From contig PXRE01000011.1 of NCBI GenBank assembly GCA_003021085.1, positions 260,216 through 324,215 on the forward strand: a stretch of DNA of 64,000 nt, written 5' to 3'. A model generated the notes under the pieces. It searched no databases. It was given only the letters and a program-made list of their open reading frames with translations, and was not told the origin of the DNA. Made by a program: the position numbers and the translations under genes. The DNA is from Halobacteriales archaeon QS_1_68_20. GTDB lineage: Archaea > Halobacteriota > Halobacteria > Halobacteriales > PXRE01. Of the stretch, positions 35,464 to 44,263 are shown one piece after another. Position 1 is the stretch's first letter, and each line of letters opens with the position of its first letter.

Positions 35464-36495
35464 ATGAACGAGGACGCCATCGACCTGAGGAGCGACACCG
35501 TCACCCGGCCGTCGGCGGCGATGCGAGAGGCGGCCGCCGACGCCGAGGTGGGCGACGACGTCTACGGCGAGGACCCCACGATCAACGACCTGCAGGCCCG
35601 CGCGGCGGACCTGCTCGGGACAGAGGCCGCGCTGTACTTCCCCTCGGGAACGATGGCCAACCAGGCGGCGATCCGCGTCCACGTCGACCGGGGCCAGGAG
35701 GTGCTCTGTGACCGCTGGAGCCACGTCTACAACTACGAGGTATCCGGCCTCGCCCAGCACGCGGCGGCCCAGCCACGCCCCGTCGACGGCGACCGCGGCG
35801 TCCCCTCGCCCGAACAGATCGAAGACGCCTACGTCGAACCGGGCAGCCACCACGCCCCCGGGACGGGTCTTGTCGCGCTGGAGAACACCCACAACCACCG
35901 GGGCGGCCTGGCCATCGACCCCGAACGGATCGATGACGCGGCGCGAGCGGCCCGGGACCTCGGTCTGCCGGTTCACCTCGACGGGGCCCGACTGTGGAAC
36001 GCCGCGGTCGCGCGAGACGTGCCGGTCGAGCGGTACGGCCGCGAGGTCGACACCGTGATGGTCGCGCTCTCGAAAGGTCTGGGTGCGCCCGTCGGGTCGA
36101 TCCTGGCGGGTCCCGAGGACGTGATCGCGGCGGCGCGGGACGTCCGGAAGTTGCTCGGCGGCGGGATGCGACAGGCCGGCATCGTCGCCGCGCCGGGAAT
36201 CGAGGCGCTCTCGAACGTCGACCGCCTGGCCGAGGACCACGAGAACGCCCAGGTGCTGGCCGAGGGCCTCGCGGGAATCGAAGGCCTGTCGGTGACCGAC
36301 CCGGAGACGAACATCGTCATCGCGGACGTCTCGGAGACGGGGATGGACGTCCACGAGTTCGGTGACCGCTGCCGGGAGGCCGGCGTGTTGCACACCGACA
36401 TGGGCGAGTACCGCGCCCGTTTCGTCACCCACTGGGACGTGACCCGCGAGGACGTGGAGACGGCCGTCGACTGCGTCCGCGAGGTCGTCGCGTAG
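35464..36495 (+). CDS. low-specificity L-threonine aldolase (beta-eliminating lyase family)
   Basis: This 343-residue PLP enzyme starts [20 protein letters not shown]. The family start motif DLRSDTVT, the substrate loop [14 protein letters not shown], the cofactor Asp/Arg region [14 protein letters not shown] and the Schiff-base Lys in [15 protein letters not shown] near residue ~204 are all present. It cleaves L-threonine or allo-threonine to glycine and acetaldehyde. It is monocistronic, with its start 125 bp from the divergent M29 gene. Confidence 0.93.
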   Translation: MNEDAIDLRSDTVTRPSAAMREAAADAEVGDDVYGEDPTINDLQARAADLLGTEAALYFPSGTMANQAAIRVHVDRGQEVLCDRWSHVYNYEVSGLAQHAAAQPRPVDGDRGVPSPEQIEDAYVEPGSHHAPGTGLVALENTHNHRGGLAIDPERIDDAARAARDLGLPVHLDGARLWNAAVARDVPVERYGREVDTVMVALSKGLGAPVGSILAGPEDVIAAARDVRKLLGGGMRQAGIVAAPGIEALSNVDRLAEDHENAQVLAEGLAGIEGLSVTDPETNIVIADVSETGMDVHEFGDRCREAGVLHTDMGEYRARFVTHWDVTREDVETAVDCVREVVA

Positions 36496-36497
36496 CG

Positions 36498-36638
36498 CTA
36501 TTCTTCCATCCCGCGGCGGAACTCGGTGACAGTCCGGCGAAGGAGGAGGTAGCCGCCGAAGGTCAGAAACAGCAGGACGCCCGCGAAGAAGACCGCGAAG
36601 GGGTTGTTGCTGGCGAACTCGACGAGACTGTCTATCAT
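36498..36638 (-). CDS. 46-residue single-pass membrane protein
   Basis: The frame ATG 36638 to TAG 36498-36500 encodes MIDSLVEFASNNPFAVFFAG followed by VLLFLTFGGYLLLRRTVTEF and RRGMEE. It has one membrane helix (~13-33) and a basic, then acidic cytoplasmic tail. Tiny proteins of this shape are common in haloarchaea; function unknown. It is convergent with the threonine aldolase gene, leaving only 2 bp between their stops. Confidence 0.7.
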   Translation of the reverse strand: MIDSLVEFASNNPFAVFFAGVLLFLTFGGYLLLRRTVTEFRRGMEE

Positions 36639-36750
36639 ACCCGCCGGTAGCCCGTGGCGCGCAAAAGTCGTTTCGACGCGACTCGACGGTCACCGGGTGT
36701 CTTTGCGTTGGATTCCGGCGTGACTCGATGGCAGTCAGGGACGGGCCGAC

Positions 36751-36850
36751 GCGATTCGACGGTGAGGGAAGACGGGTCGGCGCGATTCGACGGTGAGGGA
36801 AGACGGGTCGGCGCGATTCGACGGTGACTAGAGACGGGCCGACGTGACTA
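36751..36850. repeat. 31-bp tandem repeat, about three copies
   Basis: Units begin gcgattcgacggtgaggg at 36751, 36782 and 36813 with a 31-bp period; the first two are identical and the third diverges in its second half. A looser copy precedes (gcgactcgacggtcaccgg at ~36680). The array lies inside a 532-bp spacer (36639-37170) that holds no gene. Confidence 0.75.
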
Positions 36851-36865
36851 GCGACGACCGGGCGA

Positions 36866-36894
36866 CTAGGGGTCAACCTCATCCTCCCCAGCCG
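36866..36894 (+). repeat. dispersed repeat, copy C
   Basis: CTAGGGGTCAACCTCATCC then TCCCCAGCCG repeats the first block of copies A and B with few changes. The following ~180 bp carry GC-rich inverted repeats (gcgagcggagcgagcgg; gagagcgtcgctctcgcgc), like the other copies. Confidence 0.6.
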
Positions 36895-37170
36895 CGGGCT
36901 CGGCGCGGCGGGCGACCTGGCGCGGCTGCCGTGCCGTTCCCGCGAGCGGAGCGAGCGGGACGCGGCGAGTTCTTCGCGAGGTAACGAGCGAAGGCCAGCG
37001 AGAGCGTCGCTCTCGCGCGGTAAGGACCGCAACGCAGTGAGGACCGCAGCGAGTCCCCCGAGTCGAGCGCGCGGGGGCTTTCTGGGCGTCACCGTCCACG
37101 AACCATTGACGCGATCTCCGGAAGGATCACATTGCCGTCTTCAAAACGACGGATCGGTTACCGTCGACCC

Positions 37171-37860
37171 TCACAGAATCCCCAGTTCGAACACGCCCAG
37201 CGTCAACAGCGCGAGGATCGTCTCGAACGACAGCGTCCCCAGCGCCGAGAGGACGACGAACGTCCGGTCGCGCATCTCCGCGATGCCGGCAGGGACGATG
37301 AACATCCCGCGGACGAACAGCATCGTGTTGCTCACGGGGACGACGATGGGGCCCCACTTGTCGAACCACGCCTCGAACTTCGCCAGGCGCTCGTCGCCGA
37401 TGCGGAACCAGGGCCGCTCCAGCAGGAAGTCCCGGCCCCACCGTTTGGCCAGCAGGAAGATGAGGTACTGCCCGAGGGTCGCACCCAGCACCGAGACGGC
37501 GATGATCGTCGCGTAGGTCACCGGTCCCGCCGGGGCGACGTCCGTCGTCGACGCCAGGCCCACGGCCACCGGGACCAGCGACTCGCTCGGGGCGAAGTAC
37601 AGCACCATCGCCCCCTCCAGCACGAAGACGCCGAACAGCGCGAGCAGCCAGTACCGCCGCAACAGCACCTCGACGAAGTCGGCGCCGTGGTTGAAGAACA
37701 GCCAGACGCCGACGGCGACGATGGAGAGAACCACCACGACCACGCCGTAGTCGACGACGAGTCGCCGGGACCGGTCGCGGACCTCCGCGGAGAGGGCGGC
37801 GGCGCCGAGGCCCGCGACGAGGGTCAACAGGGCGAACTCCGGGACCGGGAAGACGGCCAT
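37171..37860 (-). CDS. DedA/VTT-domain membrane protein
   Basis: This 229-residue protein has a first helix near the N-terminus and two to three further N-terminal helices, then a VTT (SNARE-associated/DedA) region. Signatures are VLEGAMVLYFAPSESLVPVA and the re-entrant loop GATLGQYLIFLLAKRWGRDF near residues 126-145; PVSNTMLFVRGMFIVPAGIA completes the fold. DedA proteins are undecaprenyl/phospholipid flippase-like transporters. ATG 37860 was chosen; a GTG one codon upstream is also possible. Confidence 0.87.
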   Translation of the reverse strand: MAVFPVPEFALLTLVAGLGAAALSAEVRDRSRRLVVDYGVVVVVLSIVAVGVWLFFNHGADFVEVLLRRYWLLALFGVFVLEGAMVLYFAPSESLVPVAVGLASTTDVAPAGPVTYATIIAVSVLGATLGQYLIFLLAKRWGRDFLLERPWFRIGDERLAKFEAWFDKWGPIVVPVSNTMLFVRGMFIVPAGIAEMRDRTFVVLSALGTLSFETILALLTLGVFELGIL

Positions 37861-37914
37861 CACCGTACCGGAACCCCGGCGTGGTCATAGGCCTTGCGTC
37901 ATCGTCCGACGCAC

Positions 37915-38553
37915 TCACTCGGGGTCGGCCGCCCCGGTCAGGAACGACTTGACGATCCGGCCCTGGCCGCGCCGGAGCACGCCGCTGGCGGTCGACTTGT
38001 CGATCCCCACGTCTTCTGCGAGTTCAGCGAGGGTGCACTCCCGGGGGACCTCGAAGTAGCCGCGGCGGACGGCGACGTCGAGGAGTTCGCGCTGGCGGTC
38101 GGTCAGCAACGCGTCCGGGTCGGCGGTGCCGACCACCGACAGGAGGTCGTAGTCGAGGGGACTGGCATCGAACATCGCCCTGACCTCCTGGAGGTGCTCG
38201 CGGGTGGCCGTGAGTTCGAACTCGAAGCGACCGTCCTCGACGACGATGGGGAACTCCGGCGGGAACGCCGACTCCGACAGGAACTCGTAGAGCCCCGGTT
38301 CGGTCGAGCGGTACTGCGCCAGCGCCCGCCGGTCGTCGGCGAACAGGCGCTCGTACGCCACGACGTCGGGGTGGTCCCTGACGGCGTCGGCCGCCGCAGC
38401 GACGTCGTCGGCGAGAACCTCCCCGAGTTCGAACGCGCCGTCGTCGACCGGCATCCCGGTGAGTAGCCGGAACGTCGCGTCCGGGAACGCCTCCGAGACC
38501 GTCTTGATCCAGAGGTCGCCGGGCAACGTCATCCTGAACCTGGCCTCGATCAC
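37915..38553 (-). CDS. HTH-10 (Bat-type) transcriptional regulator
   Basis: This 212-residue protein has an N-terminal sensor-like region (WIKTVSEAFPDATFRLLTGM...) and a C-terminal HTH-10 domain from ~155 (LLTDRQRELLDVAVRRGYFE, then TLAELAEDVGIDKSTASGVL). Haloarchaeal HTH-10 proteins activate or repress adjacent genes. It starts at GTG 38553, or at ATG 38532 if shorter. It is divergent from a membrane protein gene; an inverted repeat at 38605-38625 between them is a candidate operator. Confidence 0.9.
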   Translation of the reverse strand: MIEARFRMTLPGDLWIKTVSEAFPDATFRLLTGMPVDDGAFELGEVLADDVAAAADAVRDHPDVVAYERLFADDRRALAQYRSTEPGLYEFLSESAFPPEFPIVVEDGRFEFELTATREHLQEVRAMFDASPLDYDLLSVVGTADPDALLTDRQRELLDVAVRRGYFEVPRECTLAELAEDVGIDKSTASGVLRRGQGRIVKSFLTGAADPE

Positions 38554-38604
38554 GGTCCCACCACTGGCGGTGATGCCAACACGTTAGGGAAGCGTTCACC
38601 CGGC

Positions 38605-38625
38605 AGGCGTATGAATCGTACGCCT
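38605..38625. promoter_or_regulatory. perfect inverted repeat, candidate operator
   Basis: aggcgta at 38605-38611 and tacgcct at 38619-38625 are perfect inverted copies around a 7-nt spacer. They lie 11 nt before the ATG of the membrane protein gene and ~50 nt from the HTH-10 gene start. The geometry suits a dimeric regulator. Confidence 0.5.
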
Positions 38626-38636
38626 ATGCAGAACAG

Positions 38637-39395
38637 ATGCCGCGAATCGGCGATGGCACCGCCTTCGATTACCTCCGCTCGGGGGAGTCGGCCGCCCTCG
38701 ACCCCTTCCACCTCGGAGGACCGCTCGTGATCGACCGCGTTCTCTCGGTGACGCTGGGCCTCCACGTTCTCGCCGGGGTCGTCGCACTGCTGGCCGGAAT
38801 CGTCGCGCTGGTCACCGAGAAAGGCGGGTCCCGGCACGTTCGGTCGGGTCGGGCGTACGCGGTGGCGATGGGGGTCGTGGTCGTCACTGCCGTCCCGCTC
38901 GCGGTGGTCGGCGGAAGCTGGTTCCTGTTCGCCTTGGCGGTGTTCAGCGGCTACCTCGTCTTCGCCGGCTACCGCGCGCTGGCCACCAAACGCCCCGACG
39001 GCGGCGCCGCGGTCGACCTGGCTGGCCACGGGACGATGATCGTCGCTGGCGCGGGGATGATCGCCTGGGGCGGGCAGATGACGTTCGCGGACTCGTTCGC
39101 CCTGGCACCCGTGCTGGTGGTGTTCGGCGCCATCGGCGCCGGTCTCGCCGTGCTGGAACTCCGGCGGCTCCGGTCGCCGCCCGAGGATCCGATGGTCTGG
39201 TTCTACCGACACGTGGTGCTGATGGGCGGCGGGTTCATCGCTACCGTGACCGCCGCCGTCACGGTCAACCTCACGATGGTCCCGCCGCTGGCCCGCTGGC
39301 TCGGCCCCACCGCGGTCGGCGTGCCGTTGCTCCTGCTCACGGTCCGGCGGTACGAACGGCAGTTCGACGCGGGGGATAGCGGGACCGCCGCCTGA
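38637..39395 (+). CDS. DUF2306-like multi-pass membrane protein
   Basis: This 252-residue protein has seven to eight hydrophobic helices. The region LGLHVLAGVVALLAGIVALV, then KGGSRHVRSGRAYAVAMGV, has the conserved His and Gly-His-x-x-x-Gly-Arg layout of DUF2306-type membrane proteins, which may bind heme. The N-terminal ~35 residues from ATG 38637 are soluble; an internal GTG at 38728 (VIDRVLSVTLGL) is an alternative start. Probably controlled by the divergent HTH-10 regulator. Function unknown. Confidence 0.75.
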   Translation: MPRIGDGTAFDYLRSGESAALDPFHLGGPLVIDRVLSVTLGLHVLAGVVALLAGIVALVTEKGGSRHVRSGRAYAVAMGVVVVTAVPLAVVGGSWFLFALAVFSGYLVFAGYRALATKRPDGGAAVDLAGHGTMIVAGAGMIAWGGQMTFADSFALAPVLVVFGAIGAGLAVLELRRLRSPPEDPMVWFYRHVVLMGGGFIATVTAAVTVNLTMVPPLARWLGPTAVGVPLLLLTVRRYERQFDAGDSGTAA

Positions 39396-39497
39396 CCCTC
39401 GCCATCTGCCTTCGCGCAGTTGCCAGGGTCGTCGAGCGAGTCGGTCCAGGCCGCCGCGAACGACGCGGTTTTTGTGTGTCCGCTCGAAGGCCCGGCC

Positions 39498-40526
39498 ATG
39501 AACCTCACGCACCGTCCGCGACGGCTCCGCGGCGACGGCGTCCGCGGGATGGTCAGCGAGACGGACCTGGACGCCAGCGACCTCATCGCGCCGGTGTTCG
39601 TCGACGCGACGACCGACGAGCGGGTCGAGATACCGTCGATGCCGGGCCACGAGCGGGTGCCCGTCGAGGAGGCCGTCGCCCGCGTCGAGGAGGTCCGGGA
39701 GACGGGCGTCGAGACGGTCATCCTGTTCGGCGTCCCCGAGTCCAAAGACCCCGACGGGTCCCGCGCCTGGGCGGACGACGGCGTGATCCAGCGGGCGACC
39801 CGCCGGGTCAAAGCAGAGACCGACGCCACCGTCGTCACCGACCTCTGTTTCTGCGAGTACACCGCCCACGGCCACTGTGGCGTCCTCGAAGACGGCGTCA
39901 GGGGTGCCCCAAACGGCGGCACTGCCGCCGACAGTAGCGCGACAGCGGCGGGCGACCACCTCACCGTCGACAACGACGCCACCCTGGAGAACATCCGGAA
40001 GACGGCCGTCTCGCAGGCCGAGGCGGGCGCGGACGTGATCGCGCCCAGCGGCATGATGGACGGCCAGGTGGCCGCCATCCGCGAGACGCTGGACGACGCG
40101 GGCCACGAGAACCTCCCGATCATGAGCTACGCCGCGAAGTACGAGAGCGCCTTCTACGGGCCGTTCCGGGACGCCGCCGACGGCGCGCCCGCGTTCGGCG
40201 ACCGTCGCCACTACCAGATAGACCCCGCCAACGCCCGCGAGGCGATGCGGGAGGTCGAACTGGACGTCGAGCAGGGCGCGGACGTGCTGATGGTCAAGCC
40301 CGCACTCCCGTACCTCGACGTCGTGCGCGAAATCCGCCGGGAGTTCGACCACCCCGTCGCCGCCTACAACGTCTCCGGCGAGTACGCGATGCTCCACGCC
40401 GCCGCCGAGAAGGGGTGGCTGGACCTGGAGGCGGTGGCCTACGAGTCGTTGCTGTCGATCAAACGGGCCGGCGCGGACCTGATCCTCACCTACTTCGCCG
40501 AGGACGTGGCCGAACGGCTACACTGA
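39498..40526 (+). CDS. hemB: delta-aminolevulinic acid dehydratase (porphobilinogen synthase)
   Basis: This 342-residue enzyme condenses two 5-aminolevulinate molecules to porphobilinogen in heme and cobalamin synthesis. The zinc-binding Cys run is [16 protein letters not shown] near residues 117-132, and the two active-site lysines are in [13 protein letters not shown] near 213 and [10 protein letters not shown] near 266. An insertion ([19 protein letters not shown]) lies after the Cys motif. The start [19 protein letters not shown] at 39498 fits the family. It stands alone. Confidence 0.97.
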   Translation: MNLTHRPRRLRGDGVRGMVSETDLDASDLIAPVFVDATTDERVEIPSMPGHERVPVEEAVARVEEVRETGVETVILFGVPESKDPDGSRAWADDGVIQRATRRVKAETDATVVTDLCFCEYTAHGHCGVLEDGVRGAPNGGTAADSSATAAGDHLTVDNDATLENIRKTAVSQAEAGADVIAPSGMMDGQVAAIRETLDDAGHENLPIMSYAAKYESAFYGPFRDAADGAPAFGDRRHYQIDPANAREAMREVELDVEQGADVLMVKPALPYLDVVREIRREFDHPVAAYNVSGEYAMLHAAAEKGWLDLEAVAYESLLSIKRAGADLILTYFAEDVAERLH

Positions 40527-40569
40527 GCGGGACTCGGATTTTTGCTCGCGGAGCGCGTAGTGGTCGGTG

Positions 40570-40818
40570 ATGACCGACGAGGAGTCCCGGTCGCTACTCG
40601 CCCGCGTTCTCCCGCCTGTCAGGTTCGTCGTCGGCTTTCTCACTGCGAACGCCCGAACGCTGGTGGTCGACGCACTCGTCATCGTCGCGTGGGTCGTCGG
40701 GCTATCGCTGGCGTTCGGGCTGACCCGGTGGCCGCTTTTGGCGTACTACGCGTCGCTGGTCGGCGGCATCGTCGTCTACACGCTGGTCCGGGATCCGCTG
40801 GTGGTTCCTGGCGAGTGA
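40570..40818 (+). CDS. small two-helix membrane protein
   Basis: This 82-residue protein starts MTDEESRSLLARVLPPVRFV. Two hydrophobic helices (LVVDALVIVAWVVGLSLAFG at ~30-49 and AYYASLVGGIVVYTLVRD at ~57-74) are joined by a short loop. No family is recognised. It follows hemB by 43 bp on the same strand and could be co-transcribed; an overlapping GTG one codon upstream is an alternative start. Confidence 0.65.
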   Translation: MTDEESRSLLARVLPPVRFVVGFLTANARTLVVDALVIVAWVVGLSLAFGLTRWPLLAYYASLVGGIVVYTLVRDPLVVPGE

Positions 40819-41259
40819 GGGATCCGGGGGTCGGTCGGACGTGGTTTCTTCGTCACGGGAAGGAATTAGGTTTCTTCGTCACGGTAGGTTGTCGGCGCGC
40901 GCGAGCAACGCGCGCGAGGTCCACCCCGTGAGCCGTGCGAGCTGGAGGCTCGTCAGCGCTTGGCTCTGACGGCGGCCCGGCGGGCCGGCCCGCCGCTTGC
41001 TGGAACGCCAGGATCAACCCTAGCGACCACTGGACCAGGGATGGCCACCCCCTCCCCAGCCGATTGCGCTCCTCACTCGCCAGCAGAGCCTCCGGCTCTC
41101 GCTGGCTCCCTCCGGTGTTCATCCACCGGGAGAGCAAGCTCTCCCGAGCCCCCGCTCGCAGGCTCGCGGGGACCTCGCGCGGCTATGGTTCGCTGCCTCG
41201 CACGGCTCGGCACGCTCACCAGCGCGCGCCACGGCGGCCGGACGGCCCGGCCGATATAT
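40819..41259. other. gene-free spacer with repeat fragments
   Basis: No gene is supported. The string gtttcttcgtcacgg occurs twice (~40843 and ~40869). The block gcgcgcgagcaacgcgcgcg (from ~40897) is the same palindrome-like element as in dispersed copies A and B. A degenerate ccctag...cctccccagccg pair follows at 41020-41062, then more inverted repeats (ccgggagagcaagctctccc). It is probably a degraded copy D of the dispersed repeat. Confidence 0.5.
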
Positions 41260-41277
41260 GAATATATGCATATATTC
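41260..41277. promoter_or_regulatory. 18-bp perfect AT-rich palindrome upstream of thpR
   Basis: gaatatatgcatatattc is a perfect palindrome; with one mismatch per side it extends to 28 bp. It lies about 80 nt before the thpR start in otherwise GC-rich DNA. It could be a TATA element, a bidirectional promoter or a binding site for a dimeric protein. Confidence 0.5.
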
Positions 41278-41352
41278 GTATACGCCGATAACTCACGACC
41301 TCACCGAGAAGCGACGGACACCTTCAAGACGACCGACCGCCGACCCTGGCCC

Positions 41353-41913
41353 ATGGGAAAGCGGTTGTTCGTCAGCGTGGACCTCCCCGACGGACTCGCG
41401 GACGACGTCGAGGCGGTCCAGGACGAGTTCCGGGACGCCAGCGGCCTGAACTTCACCGACCCCGGGCAGGCCCACGTCACGCTGAAGTTCCTCGGCGACA
41501 CCGACGAGGACCGCGTCGAGCCCCTCGTCGACGAACTCGCGGCGGCCGTCGACGACGCCGGCGTCGACCCCTTCGAGGTGACCTACGGCGGCCTGGGGGT
41601 GTTTCCGAGCCTCGACTACATCAGCGTCGTGTGGGTCGGGGCCGAAGAGGGCGGCGGGGAGATGACCCGCCTCCACGAGGCCATCGAGGAGCGGACGACT
41701 GCGATGGGCTTCGAGGCGGAGGCCCACGAGTTCACGCCCCACGTCACCCTGGCGCGGATGGAACACGCCGGCGGCAAGGAACTCGTGCAGGGACTGGTCC
41801 GCGAGCGGGACCCCACCGTCGGGACGACCGAGGTGATCGAGGTTCGCCTCGAGGAGAGCGACCTGGGTCCGGACGGGCCGGAGTACTCGACGGTCGAGTC
41901 GTTCGAACTGTGA
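41353..41913 (+). CDS. thpR: RNA 2',3'-cyclic phosphodiesterase
   Basis: This 186-residue 2H phosphoesterase starts [20 protein letters not shown]. The two catalytic H-x-T-x motifs are HVTLKFLG (His41) and HVTLARM (His130), at the family's usual spacing. It hydrolyses 2',3'-cyclic phosphate ends, as left by tRNA intron splicing, or ligates in reverse. It lies just before the ribosomal protein genes, 106 bp upstream of rpl39e. Confidence 0.95.
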   Translation: MGKRLFVSVDLPDGLADDVEAVQDEFRDASGLNFTDPGQAHVTLKFLGDTDEDRVEPLVDELAAAVDDAGVDPFEVTYGGLGVFPSLDYISVVWVGAEEGGGEMTRLHEAIEERTTAMGFEAEAHEFTPHVTLARMEHAGGKELVQGLVRERDPTVGTTEVIEVRLEESDLGPDGPEYSTVESFEL

Positions 41914-42019
41914 ACGGTCGCGGGTTCCCGTGGGGAACCCTCTCCGGCCCCCCGACCGTCACCAGGCGCGACGCCGAAGGAACAGTGTTTTATGCCGGGC
42001 AGGGGAAGGTAGCACCACT

Positions 42020-42172
42020 ATGGGCAAGAAGTCGAAGGCCAAAAAGAAGCGGCTGTCGAAGCTGGAACGCCAGAACAGCCGGGTGCCGGCGTGGGTCATC
42101 CTGAAGACCGACCGGGACACCCAGCGCAACCCCAAGCGCCGTCACTGGCGGCGTAGCGACACGGACGAATGA
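42020..42172 (+). CDS. rpl39e: 50S ribosomal protein L39e
   Basis: This 50-residue very basic protein, [20 protein letters not shown] onward to [11 protein letters not shown], matches L39e in length and sequence ([21 protein letters not shown]). It lines the nascent peptide exit tunnel. It is first of the block rpl39e-rpl31e-tif6; the stop overlaps the rpl31e start (ATGA). The string ttttatg at 41988-41994 is a TATA-like element ~28 nt upstream. Confidence 0.98.
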   Translation: MGKKSKAKKKRLSKLERQNSRVPAWVILKTDRDTQRNPKRRHWRRSDTDE

Positions 42173-42447
42173 GCGCGAGCGACTTCGAGGAGCGGGTCGT
42201 CACGGTTCCGCTCCGGGACGCGAAGGCCGAGCCGAAACACGAGCGCGCGGACAAGGCCATGTCGCTGGTCCGCGAGCACCTGGCGAAGCACTTCTCGGTC
42301 GACGAGTCCGACGTGCGGCTCGACCCCTCCATCAACGAGGCCGTCTGGGACCGCGGCCGCCACAGCCCCCCGAGCAAGCTCCGGGTCCGCGCGGCCCGCT
42401 TCGACGAGGAAGGGGAAGCCGTCGTCGAAGCCGAACACGCCGAATAG
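42169..42447 (+). CDS. rpl31e: 50S ribosomal protein L31e
   Basis: This 92-residue protein starts [20 protein letters not shown]. The L31e fold is evident in [20 protein letters not shown] and [20 protein letters not shown]. It is co-translated with rpl39e (4-nt overlap) and is followed 2 nt later by the TTG start of tif6. Confidence 0.98.
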   Translation: MSASDFEERVVTVPLRDAKAEPKHERADKAMSLVREHLAKHFSVDESDVRLDPSINEAVWDRGRHSPPSKLRVRAARFDEEGEAVVEAEHAE

Positions 42448-42449
42448 CT

Positions 42450-43115
42450 TTGCTCCGCGCGTCGTTCTCCGGGTCGGCGTACGTCGGCGTCTTCGCCAGG
42501 GCGACCGACGATTACCTGCTGGTCCGGGCGGACGCCGACGACGCGCTCGTCGCCGACATGGCCGACGAACTGGACGTCGAGCCGTTGCCGATCACGGTCG
42601 CCGGGTCGGCCACCGTGGGTTCGCTACTGGCCGGCAACGGTAACGGCCTGGTCGCCACCGGGCGGTTGACCGACGCCGAGTGCGAGACCATCGAGGACGA
42701 GACGGGCCTCGCGGTCGGCCGACCCCCCGGGCGAATCAACGCCGCGGGTAACGTCGTCGTCGCCAACGACAACGGGGCGTACGTCCACCCGGACCTCTCC
42801 CGGGAGGCCGTCCAGGTCGTCCAGGAGACCCTGGACGTGCCGGTCGAGCGCGGCGAACTCGCCGGCGTCCGGACCGTCGGGACGGCCGCCGTCGCCAACA
42901 GTCGCGGCGTCCTCTGTCACCCGAAGGCGACCGACGGGGAACTGGACTTCCTCGAAGAGCACCTCGGCGTCCACGCCGACATCGGCACCGTCAACTACGG
43001 CGGCCCGCTGGTCGGGTCGGGCCTGGTCGCCAACGACCACGGCTACGTCGTCGGCCAGGACACGACCGGCCCCGAACTGGGCCGAATCGAGGACGCGCTG
43101 GGCTACATCGACTGA
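42450..43115 (+). CDS. tif6: translation initiation factor aIF6 (ribosome anti-association factor)
   Basis: This 221-residue protein has the five-fold beta/alpha repeat (pentein) of IF6: [20 protein letters not shown], ...[18 protein letters not shown], ...[18 protein letters not shown], ...[18 protein letters not shown], ...[17 protein letters not shown]. It binds the large subunit and prevents premature joining. It starts with TTG at 42450, directly after the L31e stop; no ATG is available. In relatives rpl18a follows directly, but here two antisense genes intervene. Confidence 0.97.
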   Translation: MLRASFSGSAYVGVFARATDDYLLVRADADDALVADMADELDVEPLPITVAGSATVGSLLAGNGNGLVATGRLTDAECETIEDETGLAVGRPPGRINAAGNVVVANDNGAYVHPDLSREAVQVVQETLDVPVERGELAGVRTVGTAAVANSRGVLCHPKATDGELDFLEEHLGVHADIGTVNYGGPLVGSGLVANDHGYVVGQDTTGPELGRIEDALGYID

Positions 43116-43156
43116 CCGGCCGACTTACAGCGGTAGCGAGGCGAAATCCCACCCGT

Positions 43157-43588
43157 TCACTTCTCGTAGAGCGTGGTCACACGCTCTTCGATCCTGTCGA
43201 GTACCTCGAATAGGATTCCGAGATGGGGGTTCGCGTCGATTTCTGACGGGTCGACGTCGCCGGACGCGCTCGGTGACGGATGGAAGTGCACAGGCTCTGT
43301 TCCCGGTTTCGGGTGGCGATCCCAGTGGCACTGCCAGGTGCCGTCGTCCCTTCGCTCGAGGTAGTGAATCGAGTAATCGCCGTCCTCGAACCAGCGGGCG
43401 TCGAGTTTCGCCGCTCGTACCGGTTCCGGATACTGCGTGGCGTCGAGGCGGAGTTGGAGTCGGCGCGGCGACATGGCGTCGGACTGGAACGCCCAGGCGC
43501 TAACGAGGCGGTGACCGACTGCCCGCCGGGCCATGACTTCGAGTGTGGCGACGTCGAGCGGGCCGCCAGAGAAGCCGGGATCGGTCAC
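43157..43588 (-). CDS. haloarchaeal cassette protein (DUF6516-like), partner of the HTH gene
   Basis: This 143-residue protein starts at GTG 43588, overlapping the HTH gene's stop (GTGA). It contains WFEDGDYSIHYLERRDDGTW, then QCHWDRHPKPGTEPVHFHPS, a His-rich core, and ends in a helix (GILFEVLDRIEERVTTLYEK). I recall this two-gene pair as frequent in haloarchaeal genomes, often at variable sites; the function is not established. A toxin-like or nucleic-acid-binding role has been supposed for such pairs but is not shown by this sequence. Confidence 0.75.
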   Translation of the reverse strand: MTDPGFSGGPLDVATLEVMARRAVGHRLVSAWAFQSDAMSPRRLQLRLDATQYPEPVRAAKLDARWFEDGDYSIHYLERRDDGTWQCHWDRHPKPGTEPVHFHPSPSASGDVDPSEIDANPHLGILFEVLDRIEERVTTLYEK

Positions 43589-44091
43589 GCGACGCCACGC
43601 TCGTCGGCGTTCGTCTCCGCCCGCCGTACGGCCCGACGGACCACCCGGATGTCCCGCCGAATCGCCCGCCACTCCCCGAGGTCCGACCACCGTTGCTGGA
43701 TCGCGTCTTGGTCGTCGACCGGGAGGTCCTCGGACGTGACGGCCGACGGATCTTGGACGCCGTACTTCTCCTGGTACGTCTCGTCCTCGTCGATCAGCTC
43801 AGCGACGCGCTGGCGGAGTTCCTCGGGACTGTGCTCGCTCGCCAGTCGCTCGACTCGTCGCCAGGTAAAGTACGATTCGTTGGGCCGGAAGCGGGCCGGG
43901 CGCTCGTCCCGACGTTCGGCAATTCCCATCTCCGAAAGTTGCTGGAGCGCCTGCCTGGCGGCAGTCTCGGAGCACGAAGCCCGGTCGGCGAACGCCTCGG
44001 CGGGCAGGTACTCCCTGGTCCCGACGAGCACGTCGTACACCCGCTGGAACGTCGTCCGGTCGTCCGTCCAGCGTTCACTCGCGTCGGTCAT
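43585..44091 (-). CDS. winged-helix regulator of the cassette (DUF7342-like)
   Basis: This 168-residue protein starts MTDASERWTDDRTTFQRVYD. Residues ~17-75 fit a winged helix (YDVLVGTREYLPAEAFADRA; SCSETAARQALQQLSEMGIA; FRPNESYFTWRRVERLA). A helical, charged C-terminus follows (RWSDLGEWRAIRRDIRVVRR). It is translationally coupled to the downstream partner gene. Longer in-frame starts (44118, 44277) would run towards rpl18a and are less likely. The cassette is antisense within the tif6-rpl18a interval. Confidence 0.78.
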   Translation of the reverse strand: MTDASERWTDDRTTFQRVYDVLVGTREYLPAEAFADRASCSETAARQALQQLSEMGIAERRDERPARFRPNESYFTWRRVERLASEHSPEELRQRVAELIDEDETYQEKYGVQDPSAVTSEDLPVDDQDAIQQRWSDLGEWRAIRRDIRVVRRAVRRAETNADERGVA

Positions 44092-44263
44092 ACCCGCCGG
44101 TTCGTGGGCCAATGTCATCTGTCGTCGCTCAAAGTGAGATATCTGTTCCGCTGCGGGCTCGTCCCACGGTTGCACGGTCGGGGAGTCGACCAGCACGACG
44201 ATGCGAGACGAGTGCTTGCCGGGAGTAGGAAGATACTTCCGGCTCCCGGGCCGACCGTTTACC

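Noticed and set aside
34720..37092. 790-residue minus-strand open frame
   Set aside because: It is the antisense shadow of the M29, threonine aldolase and repeat region, with low-complexity Arg/Gly/Pro content.
36640..37170. CRISPR-like array at the 31-bp repeats
   Set aside because: The units are directly adjacent with no unique spacers, and no cas genes are present.
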